The translations under genes were made by a program, and so were the position numbers. This document shows positions 24,050 through 31,524 of a stretch of 38,183 nt of DNA, piece by piece. Position 1 is the stretch's first letter; each line of letters begins with the position of its first letter. This DNA comes from UBA11373 sp035291545 (lineage in GTDB: Bacteria; Actinomycetota; Acidimicrobiia; Spongiisociales; UBA11373): positions 1-38,183 of the forward strand of contig DATDRW010000034.1 in the NCBI GenBank assembly GCA_035291545.1, read 5' to 3'. The notes under the pieces are model-generated. The model saw only the letters and a program-made list of their open reading frames with translations. It did not search any database and had not been told where the DNA came from.

Positions 24050-24406
24050 TCAGTCGCGACGGTGAACGAACAGCTCGCCGTCCCGCTCGACCACGGTTCC
24101 CCGCCCCAGCGGGAGCACCCGGGTCAGGGCCTTGAACGCAGCGCCGAGACCGGGGATGACGGCAAACCCGCCCTGCGGCCCGCGCACCATCCGCCCGCTC
24201 GTGACGTCGTACTGCGACCCGTGCCACGGACAGGTCAGGCAGCCGTCGTCGATCGTGCCCCGTGCGAGATCCGCCCCCAGGTGCCGGCAGCGGCGGGTGA
24301 CGGCAAAGCACTCACCGCGGTCGTTGCCCACGGCGAAGCGGCCCGCACCCCGCACCGCGCCGGGGGGGAGTTCGGACGCAGGTCCCGCCGGGGTCTCGTA
24401 GGGCAC
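24050..24406 (-). CDS. Stand-alone Rieske [2Fe-2S] protein
   Basis: 118 residues with a complete Rieske site: Cys40-X-His42 in CRHLG and Cys59-X2-His62 in CPWHG, with the usual 16-residue gap. No membrane segment or TAT signal is seen, so it is a soluble ferredoxin-like electron carrier such as those serving oxygenases or nitrite reductases. No oxygenase adjoins it. The C-terminal 45 residues (GGFAVIPGLGAAFKALTRVL and on) are an extra segment after the Rieske fold. The GTG start is supported by TATCCT 6 nt upstream; earlier in-frame codons run through heptamer array 4 and are unlikely. Confidence 0.87.
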   Translation of the reverse strand: MPYETPAGPASELPPGAVRGAGRFAVGNDRGECFAVTRRCRHLGADLARGTIDDGCLTCPWHGSQYDVTSGRMVRGPQGGFAVIPGLGAAFKALTRVLPLGRGTVVERDGELFVHRRD

Positions 24407-24412
24407 AAAGAG

Positions 24413-24418
24413 AGGATA
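24413..24418 (-). promoter_or_regulatory. Leaderless -10 box of the Rieske gene
   Basis: TATCCT on the minus strand, then 6 nt, then the GTG at 24406. Its upstream end overlaps the first unit of heptamer array 4, so the array occupies the place of the -35 region. Confidence 0.45.
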
Positions 24419-24474
24419 GGCACTAGGCACCAGGCACCAGGCACCAGTAGGAGTCTCCAGTCTCCAGCCACCAG
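24417..24474. repeat. Heptamer array 4 (two different heptamers in one register)
   Basis: Units in unbroken 7-bp register: TAGGCAC twice, CAGGCAC twice, CAGTAGG, AGTCTCC twice, then AGCCACC. The unit changes in mid-array from the GGCAC type to the GTCTCC type without loss of phase. It lies between the divergent starts of the Rieske gene (24406) and the MFS gene (24528). Confidence 0.9.
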
Positions 24475-24515
24475 ACGGAGCGCACACGGCAGATGGCGAC
24501 GGGCGACGAAACGGG

Positions 24516-24521
24516 TACCGT
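24516..24521 (+). promoter_or_regulatory. Leaderless -10 box of the MFS gene
   Basis: TACCGT, then 6 nt, then the GTG at 24528. No ribosome-binding site is present. Confidence 0.45.
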
Positions 24522-24527
24522 GCCGCG

Positions 24528-25778
24528 GTGCCCGATGCCGCCCGCTCGGTTCAGCGGACCTACCTCACTCTCACCCTGCTCAGCACCCTGGCCGCCTCGT
24601 TCATCTGGGGGATCAACACCCTGTTCCTCCTCGATGCCGGACTGAGCAACACCGAGGCGTTCACCGCCAACGCCTTCTTCACGCTGGGCATGGTGGTGTT
24701 CGAGGTGCCCACCGGGGTCATCGCCGACACCCGGGGGCGCCGCACCTCCTTTCTCCTCGGCACGGTCACCCTGCTCGCCTCCACCCTCGTCTACCTGCTC
24801 ATGTGGCAAATCGAGGCCCCGTTTTGGGGATGGGCGCTGTCCTCGATGGCGATCGGTCTCGGTTTCACCTTCTTCTCGGGGGCGATGGAGGCATGGCTCG
24901 TCGACGCCCTCGCCGCGACGGGGTTCACCGGTAACCTCGAGTCGGTGTTCGGCAAGGGGCAGAGCGTCGCCGGAGCCGCCATGCTCGCCGGCTCGGTCGC
25001 CGGCGGCTTCATCGCCCAGGCGACCAACCTGGGGGTCCCCTACATCATCCGCAGCGGGGTGCTCGCCGCCACGCTCCTGGTGGCGGTCTTTGCGATGCGC
25101 GACCTCGGATTCACTCCGCAGCGCGGCAACGGTGCGATCGCCGAGGTGCGCACGGTGCTCCGGGCGTCGATCGACAAGGGTTGGCGCAATCGCCCGGTGC
25201 GGTGGGTGATGCTGGCGGCTCCCTTCACGATGGGGGTGAGCATCTACGCCTTCTACGCGATGCAGCCGTACCTGCTCGAGTTGTACGGAGACGAGACCGC
25301 GTTCGGTGTCGCCGGACTCGCCGCCGCCATCCTTGCCGGCGCCCAGATCGCCGGAGGCCTGCTCGTTCCGGTGATCCGCCGCGCCTTCCGCCGCCGCACC
25401 CATGCCCTCATCGTCGCCGCGGTGCTCGGGGTGGCGGCCCTGGCGTGTATCGGGCTCACCCGTAACTTCTGGGTCGCCATCGCCATGCTGGTCGTGTGGG
25501 CGTTCACCTTCGCCGCCGCAGTGCCGATGCGCCAGGCCTACGTCAACGGACTGATCCCCTCCGAGCAGCGGGCGACGGTGCTCTCGTTCGACGCCCTCAT
25601 GGGCTCGAGCGGCGGTGTGGTCACACAGCCCCTCCTGGGGCGTTCCGCCGACGTGTGGAGCTACGGCACCTCGTACGTGGTCGCCGCCGGGGTCCAGGCG
25701 GCGGCGATCCCGTTCCTGCTGCTGGCGCGCCGGGAAGACGCTGCCAGCGACCCGATCGCGGTCAACCCACCCGGGTGA
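24528..25778 (+). CDS. MFS-family transporter
   Basis: 416 residues with about twelve membrane segments in two halves. The loop between segments 2 and 3 reads GVIADTRGRRTSFLLG, the MFS signature with the Asp and the Arg pair. Segment 4 is followed by GAMEAWLVDAL, and the central loop is about residues 190-220. In general features it resembles proton-driven drug or metabolite exporters. The GTG start stands 6 nt after a TACCGT box. The gene ends 17 nt before the 5'-truncated reductase remnant, which lies on the other strand. Confidence 0.93.
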   Translation: MPDAARSVQRTYLTLTLLSTLAASFIWGINTLFLLDAGLSNTEAFTANAFFTLGMVVFEVPTGVIADTRGRRTSFLLGTVTLLASTLVYLLMWQIEAPFWGWALSSMAIGLGFTFFSGAMEAWLVDALAATGFTGNLESVFGKGQSVAGAAMLAGSVAGGFIAQATNLGVPYIIRSGVLAATLLVAVFAMRDLGFTPQRGNGAIAEVRTVLRASIDKGWRNRPVRWVMLAAPFTMGVSIYAFYAMQPYLLELYGDETAFGVAGLAAAILAGAQIAGGLLVPVIRRAFRRRTHALIVAAVLGVAALACIGLTRNFWVAIAMLVVWAFTFAAAVPMRQAYVNGLIPSEQRATVLSFDALMGSSGGVVTQPLLGRSADVWSYGTSYVVAAGVQAAAIPFLLLARREDAASDPIAVNPPG

Positions 25779-26034
25779 GACGGACTACCGGGATCTCTCG
25801 CTCCGTCTTTTCCTGGTAGTCGGCGAAGGCCGGAGTCCGGGTCGTGATCATCCCCCACGCGGTCGGACGCTCGTCGGGCCCCAGCACCTGAGCGCGGGTT
25901 TCGAAGAAGTCCTCCTTGAAGCGGACCCACACCGTCGGATCGGCCGCGGAAATGATCGGGAGGCTCGATGCATGGGACGAGCTCGGTACGGAACACTGGC
26001 GCGGAATGCCCCGTGCCCTCCTGCCGATCAGTCT
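25762..26034 (-). pseudogene. C-terminal remnant of a deazaflavin-dependent (F420) reductase
   Basis: The last 70 residues, from about HASSLPIISAADPTVWV to FADYQEKTEREIPVVRL, match the C-terminal half of the Ddn/F420H2-dependent quinone-reductase family (ADP..., AFADYQ.KTEREIPVV). These proteins are about 140-150 residues long; the N-terminal part with the F420-binding strand is missing. The frame begins at a GTG (26037) that overlaps the end of the next gene and has no support, and the first 20 residues have no resemblance to the family. I read it as a gene cut off at its 5' end, with the break near 25990-26034, where the catabolic locus begins. Its end overlaps the MFS gene end by 17 bp. 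Confidence 0.65.
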
Positions 26035-26936
26035 CACGATTCGGGGACCGCATATCGTTCTTCCATTTGCTGGTAGGTGGCCAGGTCGGTGATCTCATTC
26101 CTTTCTTCGAACGACACGAAGCCGCCGGGGAAGCCCAGGCTCGTGCGGTTCTCCTGCAGATGGCGAAGGAGAGACTCCACAGCGCGGGCCACGACGCGAA
26201 TGGAGATCGTCGGATAGAGAATGAGCTTGAACCCCAACGCCTGATACTCGCTGAAGTCGAGATGCGGTGTCCGACCGCCCTCGACGACGTTGACCATCAG
26301 AGGACCCGGCAACCGGCGGCCGATCTCGCGGAGCTCGTCGATCGTATGCGGAGATTCGACGAAAAGGACGTCAGCTCCTGCATCCTTGTAGGCGAGAGCC
26401 CTTTCAATCGCCGTGTCGACACCCAGCACGCTGAGTGCATCGGTGCGAGCGACGATCACGAAGTCGCGGTCTCGCCGGGTATCGCAGGCGGCGCGGATCT
26501 TCATGACCATCTCCCGCTGGGCAACGACCTTCTTGTGCTCGAAGTGACCGCACCGCTTCGGGAACTCCTGGTCCTCGAGCTGCAGTCCCGCGGACCCGGT
26601 GGCCTCGATGGCACGGACCGTGCGGGCCACATTGAGGGGGTTGCCGTAGCCCGTGTCGGCGTCGCAGATCAGCGGGATGGAGACGGCAGCCGCAATCCGC
26701 CGAACCTGCTCGATGACCTCGGTGGCCGATAGAAGACCCAGATCGGGGAACCCCAACAGCGACATGGCCACCGCGGATCCCGACATATACAGAGCGGGAT
26801 AGCCGGCACGATCGGCAAGCCGGGCACTCAGCGCGTCGTAGACGCCGGGTAGCAGCAGCGCCCCGGGTCGATCCAGGAGCTCGCGAAACTTCCCACCCGC
26901 AGACGATGGTTGGGCTTGATTAGAGGATTCCTGCAC
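26034..26936 (-). CDS. Isocitrate-lyase/PEP-mutase superfamily carbon-carbon lyase
   Basis: 300 residues. The Mg2+ site is DADTGYG (Asp92, Asp94), and the lyase loop KRCGH at 127-131 holds the acid-base Cys129. This loop marks lyases (methylisocitrate lyase, dimethylmalate lyase, oxaloacetate hydrolases and relatives); the EDK...NS loop of phosphonate-forming PEP mutase is absent. It should cleave a 2- or 3-substituted malate-type acid to pyruvate or glyoxylate plus a second acid. The GTG start overlaps the aldehyde dehydrogenase end by 17 bp, so it is the third gene of a minus-strand operon behind the ThDP enzyme. It is about the length of PrpB (295). The precise substrate is unknown. Confidence 0.92.
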   Translation of the reverse strand: MQESSNQAQPSSAGGKFRELLDRPGALLLPGVYDALSARLADRAGYPALYMSGSAVAMSLLGFPDLGLLSATEVIEQVRRIAAAVSIPLICDADTGYGNPLNVARTVRAIEATGSAGLQLEDQEFPKRCGHFEHKKVVAQREMVMKIRAACDTRRDRDFVIVARTDALSVLGVDTAIERALAYKDAGADVLFVESPHTIDELREIGRRLPGPLMVNVVEGGRTPHLDFSEYQALGFKLILYPTISIRVVARAVESLLRHLQENRTSLGFPGGFVSFEERNEITDLATYQQMEERYAVPES

Positions 26937-28383
26937 TCGGGCCCAGCTTTACGCCGATGAACTTCAACTCAGTCATCTCCTCGATCGCATACTGCACGCC
27001 CTCCCGGCCAATGCCGCTCTGCTTCATGCCCCCGAAGGGGTAGTTGTCCTGCCGGTATCGTGAGGAGTCGTTGATCCACAGGGCGCCCACGTCGATCTCG
27101 CGGGCGAAGTAGAACATCGTACGGATGTCGTTTGTGTAGACGCCGCCCTGCAGGCCGAATTGGGAGTCGTTGGCGATGTGTGCGGCTTCCTCGAGTGTGG
27201 AAAACGTAGCCAGTGTCGCGACCGGCGCAAAGGCTTCTTCGCATGCCAGGCTGGCGTTCGGTGGGACATCGGCGACCAGCGTCGGCTTGATCGTTCTACC
27301 GGCGCGCTCGCCGCCGACGACCACCCGCGCGCCCAGGCCCCGGGCTTCATCGATCCACGCCATCACGCGGTCGACATCGGAAACAGAGATCATGGGTCCG
27401 AGTTCGGTGGCAGGGTCTTCGGGGTCGCCGATCACCATGGCTTCGGCGCAAGGTACGAAGTGCTCTAGGAAGGTGTCGACCACGGACTCGTGGACGATCA
27501 GTCGCTGTGCAGAGATGCAGGCCTGTCCCGAAGAAAGGAATGCCGACGTCGCCAGGCTCTTCGCCGCCCCGGGGACGTCGGCATCCGAGCACACGATGTT
27601 GGCGGCGCTCGATCCAAGCTCGAGGGCGACCTTCTTGATGCCGGCCTCTCGCGCCACTGCCAGTCCGGCAGCGACACTCCCGGTTAGGGTCACCATGCGC
27701 ACTCGGGCGTCCCGGGCCAGCGCGCCGCCCAGCTTCGCGCCACTTCCGACGATCACGTTGAACGCGCCGTCCGGCAGACCTGCCTCCTGAAGGACCTGTG
27801 CCAACACGAAGGCGGACAGGGGTGTGTTGCTGGCAGGCTTCAGGACGACCGAATTCCCTGCTGCGATGGCAGGCGCAATCTTGTTGACGGCTAGGTTAAT
27901 CGGGGAATTGAAGGGAGCGATGGCCGCCACCACGCCGAGGGGCACCCGCATCGTGTACCCGAATCGGTTCTCGCCTCCCTGGATGACGTCCATCGGGAGT
28001 ACTCGTCCCTCGATCGATGCCACCGAGTTGGCGGCGAGTTCGAAGAGCTGGCCCGCGCGTCCCGCCTCACGGCGTGCATCCCGGATCGGTTTGCCGCCCT
28101 CACGGACGACCAAATGGGCCAGCTCCTCGGAGCGCTCACTCAAGAGCGCCCCGGTCCGTCGGAGGATGTCCGCCCGCTCTCGAGCCGTCATGGAACGCAT
28201 GCGCTCCACGAAAGTGCGGTGTGCGACGCCCACCGCCTCCCCGACGTCTTCTTCCGACGCGGCCGTCACTTCCCCGACGATGGAATCGTCGTAGGGATAG
28301 CGCACGGTCACGGTCTGGCCGAGGGATCCGGGGCGCTCGGCCCCGTCGATCCAGAGACCATGTCGTTTGATGTCCATCGTCAT
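26920..28383 (-). CDS. NAD(P)-dependent aldehyde dehydrogenase
   Basis: 487 residues of the main ALDH superfamily. Catalytic residues are present: Asn159 (PFNSP), Glu255 (LELGSS) and the nucleophile Cys289 (SGQACIS). LELGSS instead of the common LELGGK is typical of the branch with lactaldehyde, succinate-semialdehyde and phosphonoacetaldehyde dehydrogenases. GGMKQSGIGREG closes the oligomerisation end. Two ATG codons lie six bases apart; the first (28383) is 3 nt and the second 9 nt from a GGAG, so the second may also be used. It begins 7 bp after the ThDP-enzyme stop and overlaps the lyase gene by 17 bp. In this operon it probably oxidises the aldehyde made by the ThDP enzyme. Confidence 0.95.
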   Translation of the reverse strand: MTMDIKRHGLWIDGAERPGSLGQTVTVRYPYDDSIVGEVTAASEEDVGEAVGVAHRTFVERMRSMTARERADILRRTGALLSERSEELAHLVVREGGKPIRDARREAGRAGQLFELAANSVASIEGRVLPMDVIQGGENRFGYTMRVPLGVVAAIAPFNSPINLAVNKIAPAIAAGNSVVLKPASNTPLSAFVLAQVLQEAGLPDGAFNVIVGSGAKLGGALARDARVRMVTLTGSVAAGLAVAREAGIKKVALELGSSAANIVCSDADVPGAAKSLATSAFLSSGQACISAQRLIVHESVVDTFLEHFVPCAEAMVIGDPEDPATELGPMISVSDVDRVMAWIDEARGLGARVVVGGERAGRTIKPTLVADVPPNASLACEEAFAPVATLATFSTLEEAAHIANDSQFGLQGGVYTNDIRTMFYFAREIDVGALWINDSSRYRQDNYPFGGMKQSGIGREGVQYAIEEMTELKFIGVKLGPSAGIL

Positions 28384-28390
28384 CGTCTCC

Positions 28391-30136
28391 TCATTCGACC
28401 GGCGGGAGAACGAAGGTTCCTCCCCCGCTGGGCACGTAGGTCTCCCGCTCGACCTCGATGTCGAGCAGATACGGCTTTCGGGCATCGAGGGCGCGGCGCA
28501 GTGCAGGGCCGATGTCGTCGGGCTTGGTGACTCGTTCCGCCGCCATCCCGACTGCTTGGGCCACGGCGGCGAAGTCGAGCTTGTAGGGCCGGGACGCTCG
28601 ATCCTCGAAGATCGTGAAGAGATTCCGCCCGGGGCCGAATCGCATGTCCTGCGGGCGTTTCACCGATCCGTATGAGTAGTCGTTGGCCACGATGTACACG
28701 ATCGGCAGTTCGTATTCGACGACGGTCGGCAGCACATGAAGGCTCATCGACATGCTGCCGTCACCGGTGACGACGACGACCTGACGGCCCGGAGCGGCGA
28801 GCCGGGCGCCGAGCGCGCCACACGGCCCGAAGCCCATTGCAGCTCCACCGAGGCTGGTGACGATGGTGCCGGGGCGCACCGACGGGTACTGCTGCACGAT
28901 CCATTTCTGGGAGTTGCCGACATCGGTGATGACGATTGCGTCGTCTTCGAGCGCGTCGGCGAGTTCTCTCGTGAGTCTCGCCGGGGCGATCGGAACCGCT
29001 GAGGATGTGGCGGCCTCATCGACGGCGCTCGTCCACGTCTCTTTGGCGGCGTTGAGGGGTCCAAGCCATTTGGCGCGGTCGGGAGCGGCCGGCAATTGCT
29101 CCTTCACCTCTGCCAGGAGATCGTTGAGAACCGCGCGGACATCGCCGACGATGCCGATCTCCACCGGGTAGTACCGGGCGATCTCGGCGGGATCGATATC
29201 CACCTGGATGACTTTCGTGGGTGGGATGTTGAATACGCTCCCCTGAGTCCAACCGGCCGTATCGGTCTCTGTGAAGCGACAACCGAGAGCCAACAGGACA
29301 TCTGCCTCCCGCGTTGTTTGATTCGCCGGTCCGGTTCCGACCCAGCCGCTGATCCCCATCGAGAGCGGATGGCTCTCGGGGAAAGACCCTTTTCCCATGA
29401 TCGTCGTCGCCACCGGGATGTTCATGCGTTCCGCCAAGGCAACCAGGGCATCCGTTCCTTCGGAGAGCCGTGTGCCCCCACCGGCCAGAATCGCCGGCCG
29501 CTCGGCGCCGAGGAGGAGGTCCGCCGCGCCATGAGTTGCCGCGGCATCGCCGCGGGGTCGGTGAGCCGGCATCCATCGCTCGGGGTGATCGGGCAGCTCT
29601 ACCTCGATCCGTTCCGCAAACGCATCCTGGGTGATGTCGATCAGCACCGGACCGGGTTTGCCGGTCACGGCCTCCTTGTAAGCCTTGAGCAGGACCTCGG
29701 GCAGCTTGGACGCCTTGTTCACCTGCCAGGCCCGCTTCACGCTGCCGCGGAAGATGTCGGGGGTCCCCGCGTCACGATCGGCCGACAACTCCTGGAATGC
29801 TCCCCGTCCTTGCGATCGAGTCCATACATCACCGCTGATCACGATCATTGCCGATGAGTCGATCATCGCATTCATGACTCCAGTGAGCGCGTTGGCGGCC
29901 CCGACGGAGTTGTGAACCATGACCGCCATGGGACGATGGTGGACGCGGTAGTAGGCATCCGCCATGTAGCTGGCCGTCTCCTCGTTCCTGGTGACGATGG
30001 ACGAAATCCGGTCACGCCGTTCGTAGAGGGCATCCACGAAGTCGAGGACGGTGTGGCCGGGTATTCCAGCGATGTACTCGATGCCCTGTCTGACGAGCAT
30101 CTCCGCCACGATGTCCGCGCCACGTAAGCGTTCCAT
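28391..30136 (-). CDS. ThDP-dependent enzyme (acetolactate-synthase-like decarboxylase)
   Basis: 581 residues with three domains: Pyr domain with the cofactor-activating Glu52 (TRNEETASYMADAY), a central Rossmann domain (around 200-340), and the PP domain with GDG at 458-460. The second half of the ThDP motif is normally NN, but here it reads N485-D486 (ANDYSYG). Relatives include acetolactate synthase, benzoylformate and oxalyl-CoA decarboxylases, and sulfoacetaldehyde acetyltransferase. No regulatory subunit is present, so it is not a biosynthetic ALS. The ATG at 30136 has AGGGG 5 nt upstream. It is the first gene of the operon with the aldehyde dehydrogenase and the lyase, so decarboxylation of a 2-oxo acid to an aldehyde is the simplest role. 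Confidence 0.92.
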   Translation of the reverse strand: MERLRGADIVAEMLVRQGIEYIAGIPGHTVLDFVDALYERRDRISSIVTRNEETASYMADAYYRVHHRPMAVMVHNSVGAANALTGVMNAMIDSSAMIVISGDVWTRSQGRGAFQELSADRDAGTPDIFRGSVKRAWQVNKASKLPEVLLKAYKEAVTGKPGPVLIDITQDAFAERIEVELPDHPERWMPAHRPRGDAAATHGAADLLLGAERPAILAGGGTRLSEGTDALVALAERMNIPVATTIMGKGSFPESHPLSMGISGWVGTGPANQTTREADVLLALGCRFTETDTAGWTQGSVFNIPPTKVIQVDIDPAEIARYYPVEIGIVGDVRAVLNDLLAEVKEQLPAAPDRAKWLGPLNAAKETWTSAVDEAATSSAVPIAPARLTRELADALEDDAIVITDVGNSQKWIVQQYPSVRPGTIVTSLGGAAMGFGPCGALGARLAAPGRQVVVVTGDGSMSMSLHVLPTVVEYELPIVYIVANDYSYGSVKRPQDMRFGPGRNLFTIFEDRASRPYKLDFAAVAQAVGMAAERVTKPDDIGPALRRALDARKPYLLDIEVERETYVPSGGGTFVLPPVE

Positions 30137-30514
30137 GTCAACCCCTGTTTCTGTAGGTCTACCGTGTTGTTGCGAACCATCACCAGTGTTCGCCAATGGG
30201 CCAATGGAGTGGCCCCGTTCTGGAGGCCGGTGAGTTGGCTTCCTCGAACCTCGCCGAGCTCAGCCAGGAGGCAGCCTGGGTGGTCTGGAGGGTCGAGGTC
30301 GCCTGCAGTGTCTCTAGTTCCTCGAGAGCATCGACGGTCTCGAGCGCTCGGAAGGTTCGGCGACTCGTCACCACTCCGGGGGAGGGCGCCGACATAGTCC
30401 GAGCCGGGTCTTTCCTACCTCGCCCGGATGAGCCGACCCGCCCGACGTCGCAGAAAGGGACTGCGATCAAGGCGCCGGAAAGCGTTTCGCCAGCGGAGGC
30501 CGGGGCACGCCCGG
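30137..30514. other. Spacer between the ThDP-enzyme and GntR genes
   Basis: 378 bp without a convincing gene. It must hold the promoter of the minus-strand enzyme operon, but I see no good -35/-10 pair. GTAG-GT-CTAC at 30153-30162, 17-26 nt upstream of the ThDP start, is a small inverted repeat that could be an operator. Frames open through this region look like translated noise. No tRNA or array is seen. Confidence 0.4.
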
Positions 30515-31207
30515 TCATGTGTGCGAGGTGACGGGGTCTCCGTCGCCCAGGTCCTGTAACACGCGGAGCGTGTTGGCCAGGCAGTTCTCCAGGTGCTTGC
30601 GCATCTCGGTACCGGCGCGATCCGCATCCCTGGCGGCGATCGCACTGTATATCGCAACGTGCTCGTCGTAGGCCGCGACTGCTCTCGCCGGCAGGAACCC
30701 GACCCGAGCTCTACCGACACGAAGCTTGGAGTCGACTTCGGTCACCTTCGCGGCAAGGACGGGGTTGTGCACACTGGCGACGATGTAGTTGTGGAAGTCG
30801 AGATCAGGCGGATACGAAACGCTGTCGTTCTCGAGTGAGAACCGAGTGGCGACGATCGCCTGCTGCATGAGGCTCAGGTCGTACTCGTCGGCCCTGTGCG
30901 CAGCCAAGCGGGCAACCCCAACCTCGAGTGCGATCCGCACCTCGTAGAGCTGCTCTACCTGTTCGAGGTTGAACTCAGCGACGAAGGCCCCCCTGTTTCG
31001 GACGAGCGAGATGATCCCTTCTTTTGCCAGGCGCTGAAAGGCTTCACGAAGCGGGCCTCTGCTTACTTCGAGGCTCTGTGAGAGGTCGACCTCGTTCAGC
31101 TTCTGGCCGGGACGAAACACTCCCTCCAGGATCAGGCGTCGCAGCACAGACTCGGCGTGCTCGGCGTATGACGGAGCGACCTTGGCCGGCGCTGGAGATG
31201 AAGACAC
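30515..31207 (-). CDS. GntR-family (FadR/FCD) transcriptional regulator
   Basis: 230 residues. A winged helix-turn-helix (about 15-80: AESVLRRLILEGVFRPGQKLNEVDLSQSLEVSRGPLREAFQRLAKEG) precedes an all-helical FCD ligand domain (about 85-215) with the metal-site histidines in DLDFHNYI, YDEHVAIY and KHLENCL. FCD regulators usually sense organic acids and repress the genes beside them. The start is the GTG at 31207 with GGAG 7 nt upstream; a longer open frame upstream would run through the promoter region. It lies between the enzyme operon on its left and the transporter operon on its right. Its own promoter and that of the transporter each contain a matching palindrome, which suggests autoregulation and control by one inducer. 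Confidence 0.94.
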   Translation of the reverse strand: MSSSPAPAKVAPSYAEHAESVLRRLILEGVFRPGQKLNEVDLSQSLEVSRGPLREAFQRLAKEGIISLVRNRGAFVAEFNLEQVEQLYEVRIALEVGVARLAAHRADEYDLSLMQQAIVATRFSLENDSVSYPPDLDFHNYIVASVHNPVLAAKVTEVDSKLRVGRARVGFLPARAVAAYDEHVAIYSAIAARDADRAGTEMRKHLENCLANTLRVLQDLGDGDPVTSHT

Positions 31208-31246
31208 CTGCGAACTCCGATCAGCAATGGGGCAAGGTCCCGTGGC

Positions 31247-31276
31247 AGGGTAGATTGTCGGCAATTCTACTGTCAA
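31247..31276 (-). promoter_or_regulatory. gntR promoter with embedded operator
   Basis: On the minus strand TTGACA (31276-31271), an 18-nt spacer and TACCCT (31252-31247). The spacer contains ATTGCCGACAAT (31265-31254), a palindrome with one mismatch. A leader of about 33 nt would end at the GTG at 31207. Confidence 0.6.
31254..31265. promoter_or_regulatory. Putative FCD-regulator operator 1
   Basis: ATTGTCGGCAAT, a 12-bp palindrome with one mismatched pair. It differs from operator 2 (read on the opposite strand) at only two of 12 positions and lies between the -35 and -10 boxes of the gntR promoter. Confidence 0.55.
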
Positions 31277-31319
31277 ACCGGCAGATTCGCTGGTTTGGTT
31301 GGGTCTTCTTCCGGTCTGG

Positions 31320-31349
31320 TTGACGACTGTCGACAATTTGGAGTATCTT
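31320..31349 (+). promoter_or_regulatory. Transporter-operon promoter with embedded operator
   Basis: TTGACG, an 18-nt spacer and TATCTT. The spacer holds ACTGTCGACAAT. The -35/spacer/-10 layout is the same as in the divergent gntR promoter. Confidence 0.65.
31326..31337. promoter_or_regulatory. Putative FCD-regulator operator 2
   Basis: The core TGTCGACA (31328-31335) is a perfect 8-bp palindrome and fits the GT...AC pattern reported for FadR-subfamily operators. It is centred in the spacer of the transporter promoter, about 72 bp from operator 1. Confidence 0.6.
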
Positions 31350-31524
31350 TCTGCCGGCTCGTCCGCGCTGGATCGGTGGGAGGGGGGATGAAGACCATCC
31401 GAGGCACCAGGGCGGCGAGGAGGGGCGAGGAGGAAGGTGGGAATCCATGACATGGAGGCCACAGACAAGCTGATCGGTCAGAGTTCGCGGCGATTCCTCA
31501 GACACCCGAGATGGGAGAACGGCA

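Larger units (their letters stand above)
31208..31524. promoter_or_regulatory. Bidirectional control region between gntR and the transporter operon
   Basis: 317 bp. It contains the divergent promoters and operators listed separately, an 8-bp imperfect inverted repeat (AAACCGGC around a 6-nt loop, 31275-31296) between them, a GGCGAGGAGG duplication at 31414-31433, and a leader of about 170 nt before the substrate-binding protein. No convincing gene lies in the leader. Confidence 0.6.

Noticed and set aside
1..24474. CRISPR arrays in the repeated spacers
   Set aside because: The units are 7 bp with no unique spacers between them, and no cas gene is present.
26034..30136. A phosphonate pathway (PEP mutase, phosphonopyruvate decarboxylase, phosphonoacetaldehyde dehydrogenase)
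   Set aside because: The three enzyme classes are suggestive, but the first protein has the lyase loop KRCGH and lacks the EDK...NS loop of PEP mutase. The ThDP enzyme is a full-length 581-residue ALS-like protein, not a phosphonopyruvate decarboxylase of about 380 residues.
28391..30136. Biosynthetic acetolactate synthase
   Set aside because: No ilvN or ilvC neighbours are present; the gene is in a catabolic operon with an aldehyde dehydrogenase and a lyase and next to a GntR-FCD regulator.
30180..30531. Open frames of about 110 codons on both strands in the spacer upstream of the ThDP-enzyme gene
   Set aside because: There is no ribosome-binding site, no recognisable domain and no family resemblance, and their coding pattern is unlike the neighbours.
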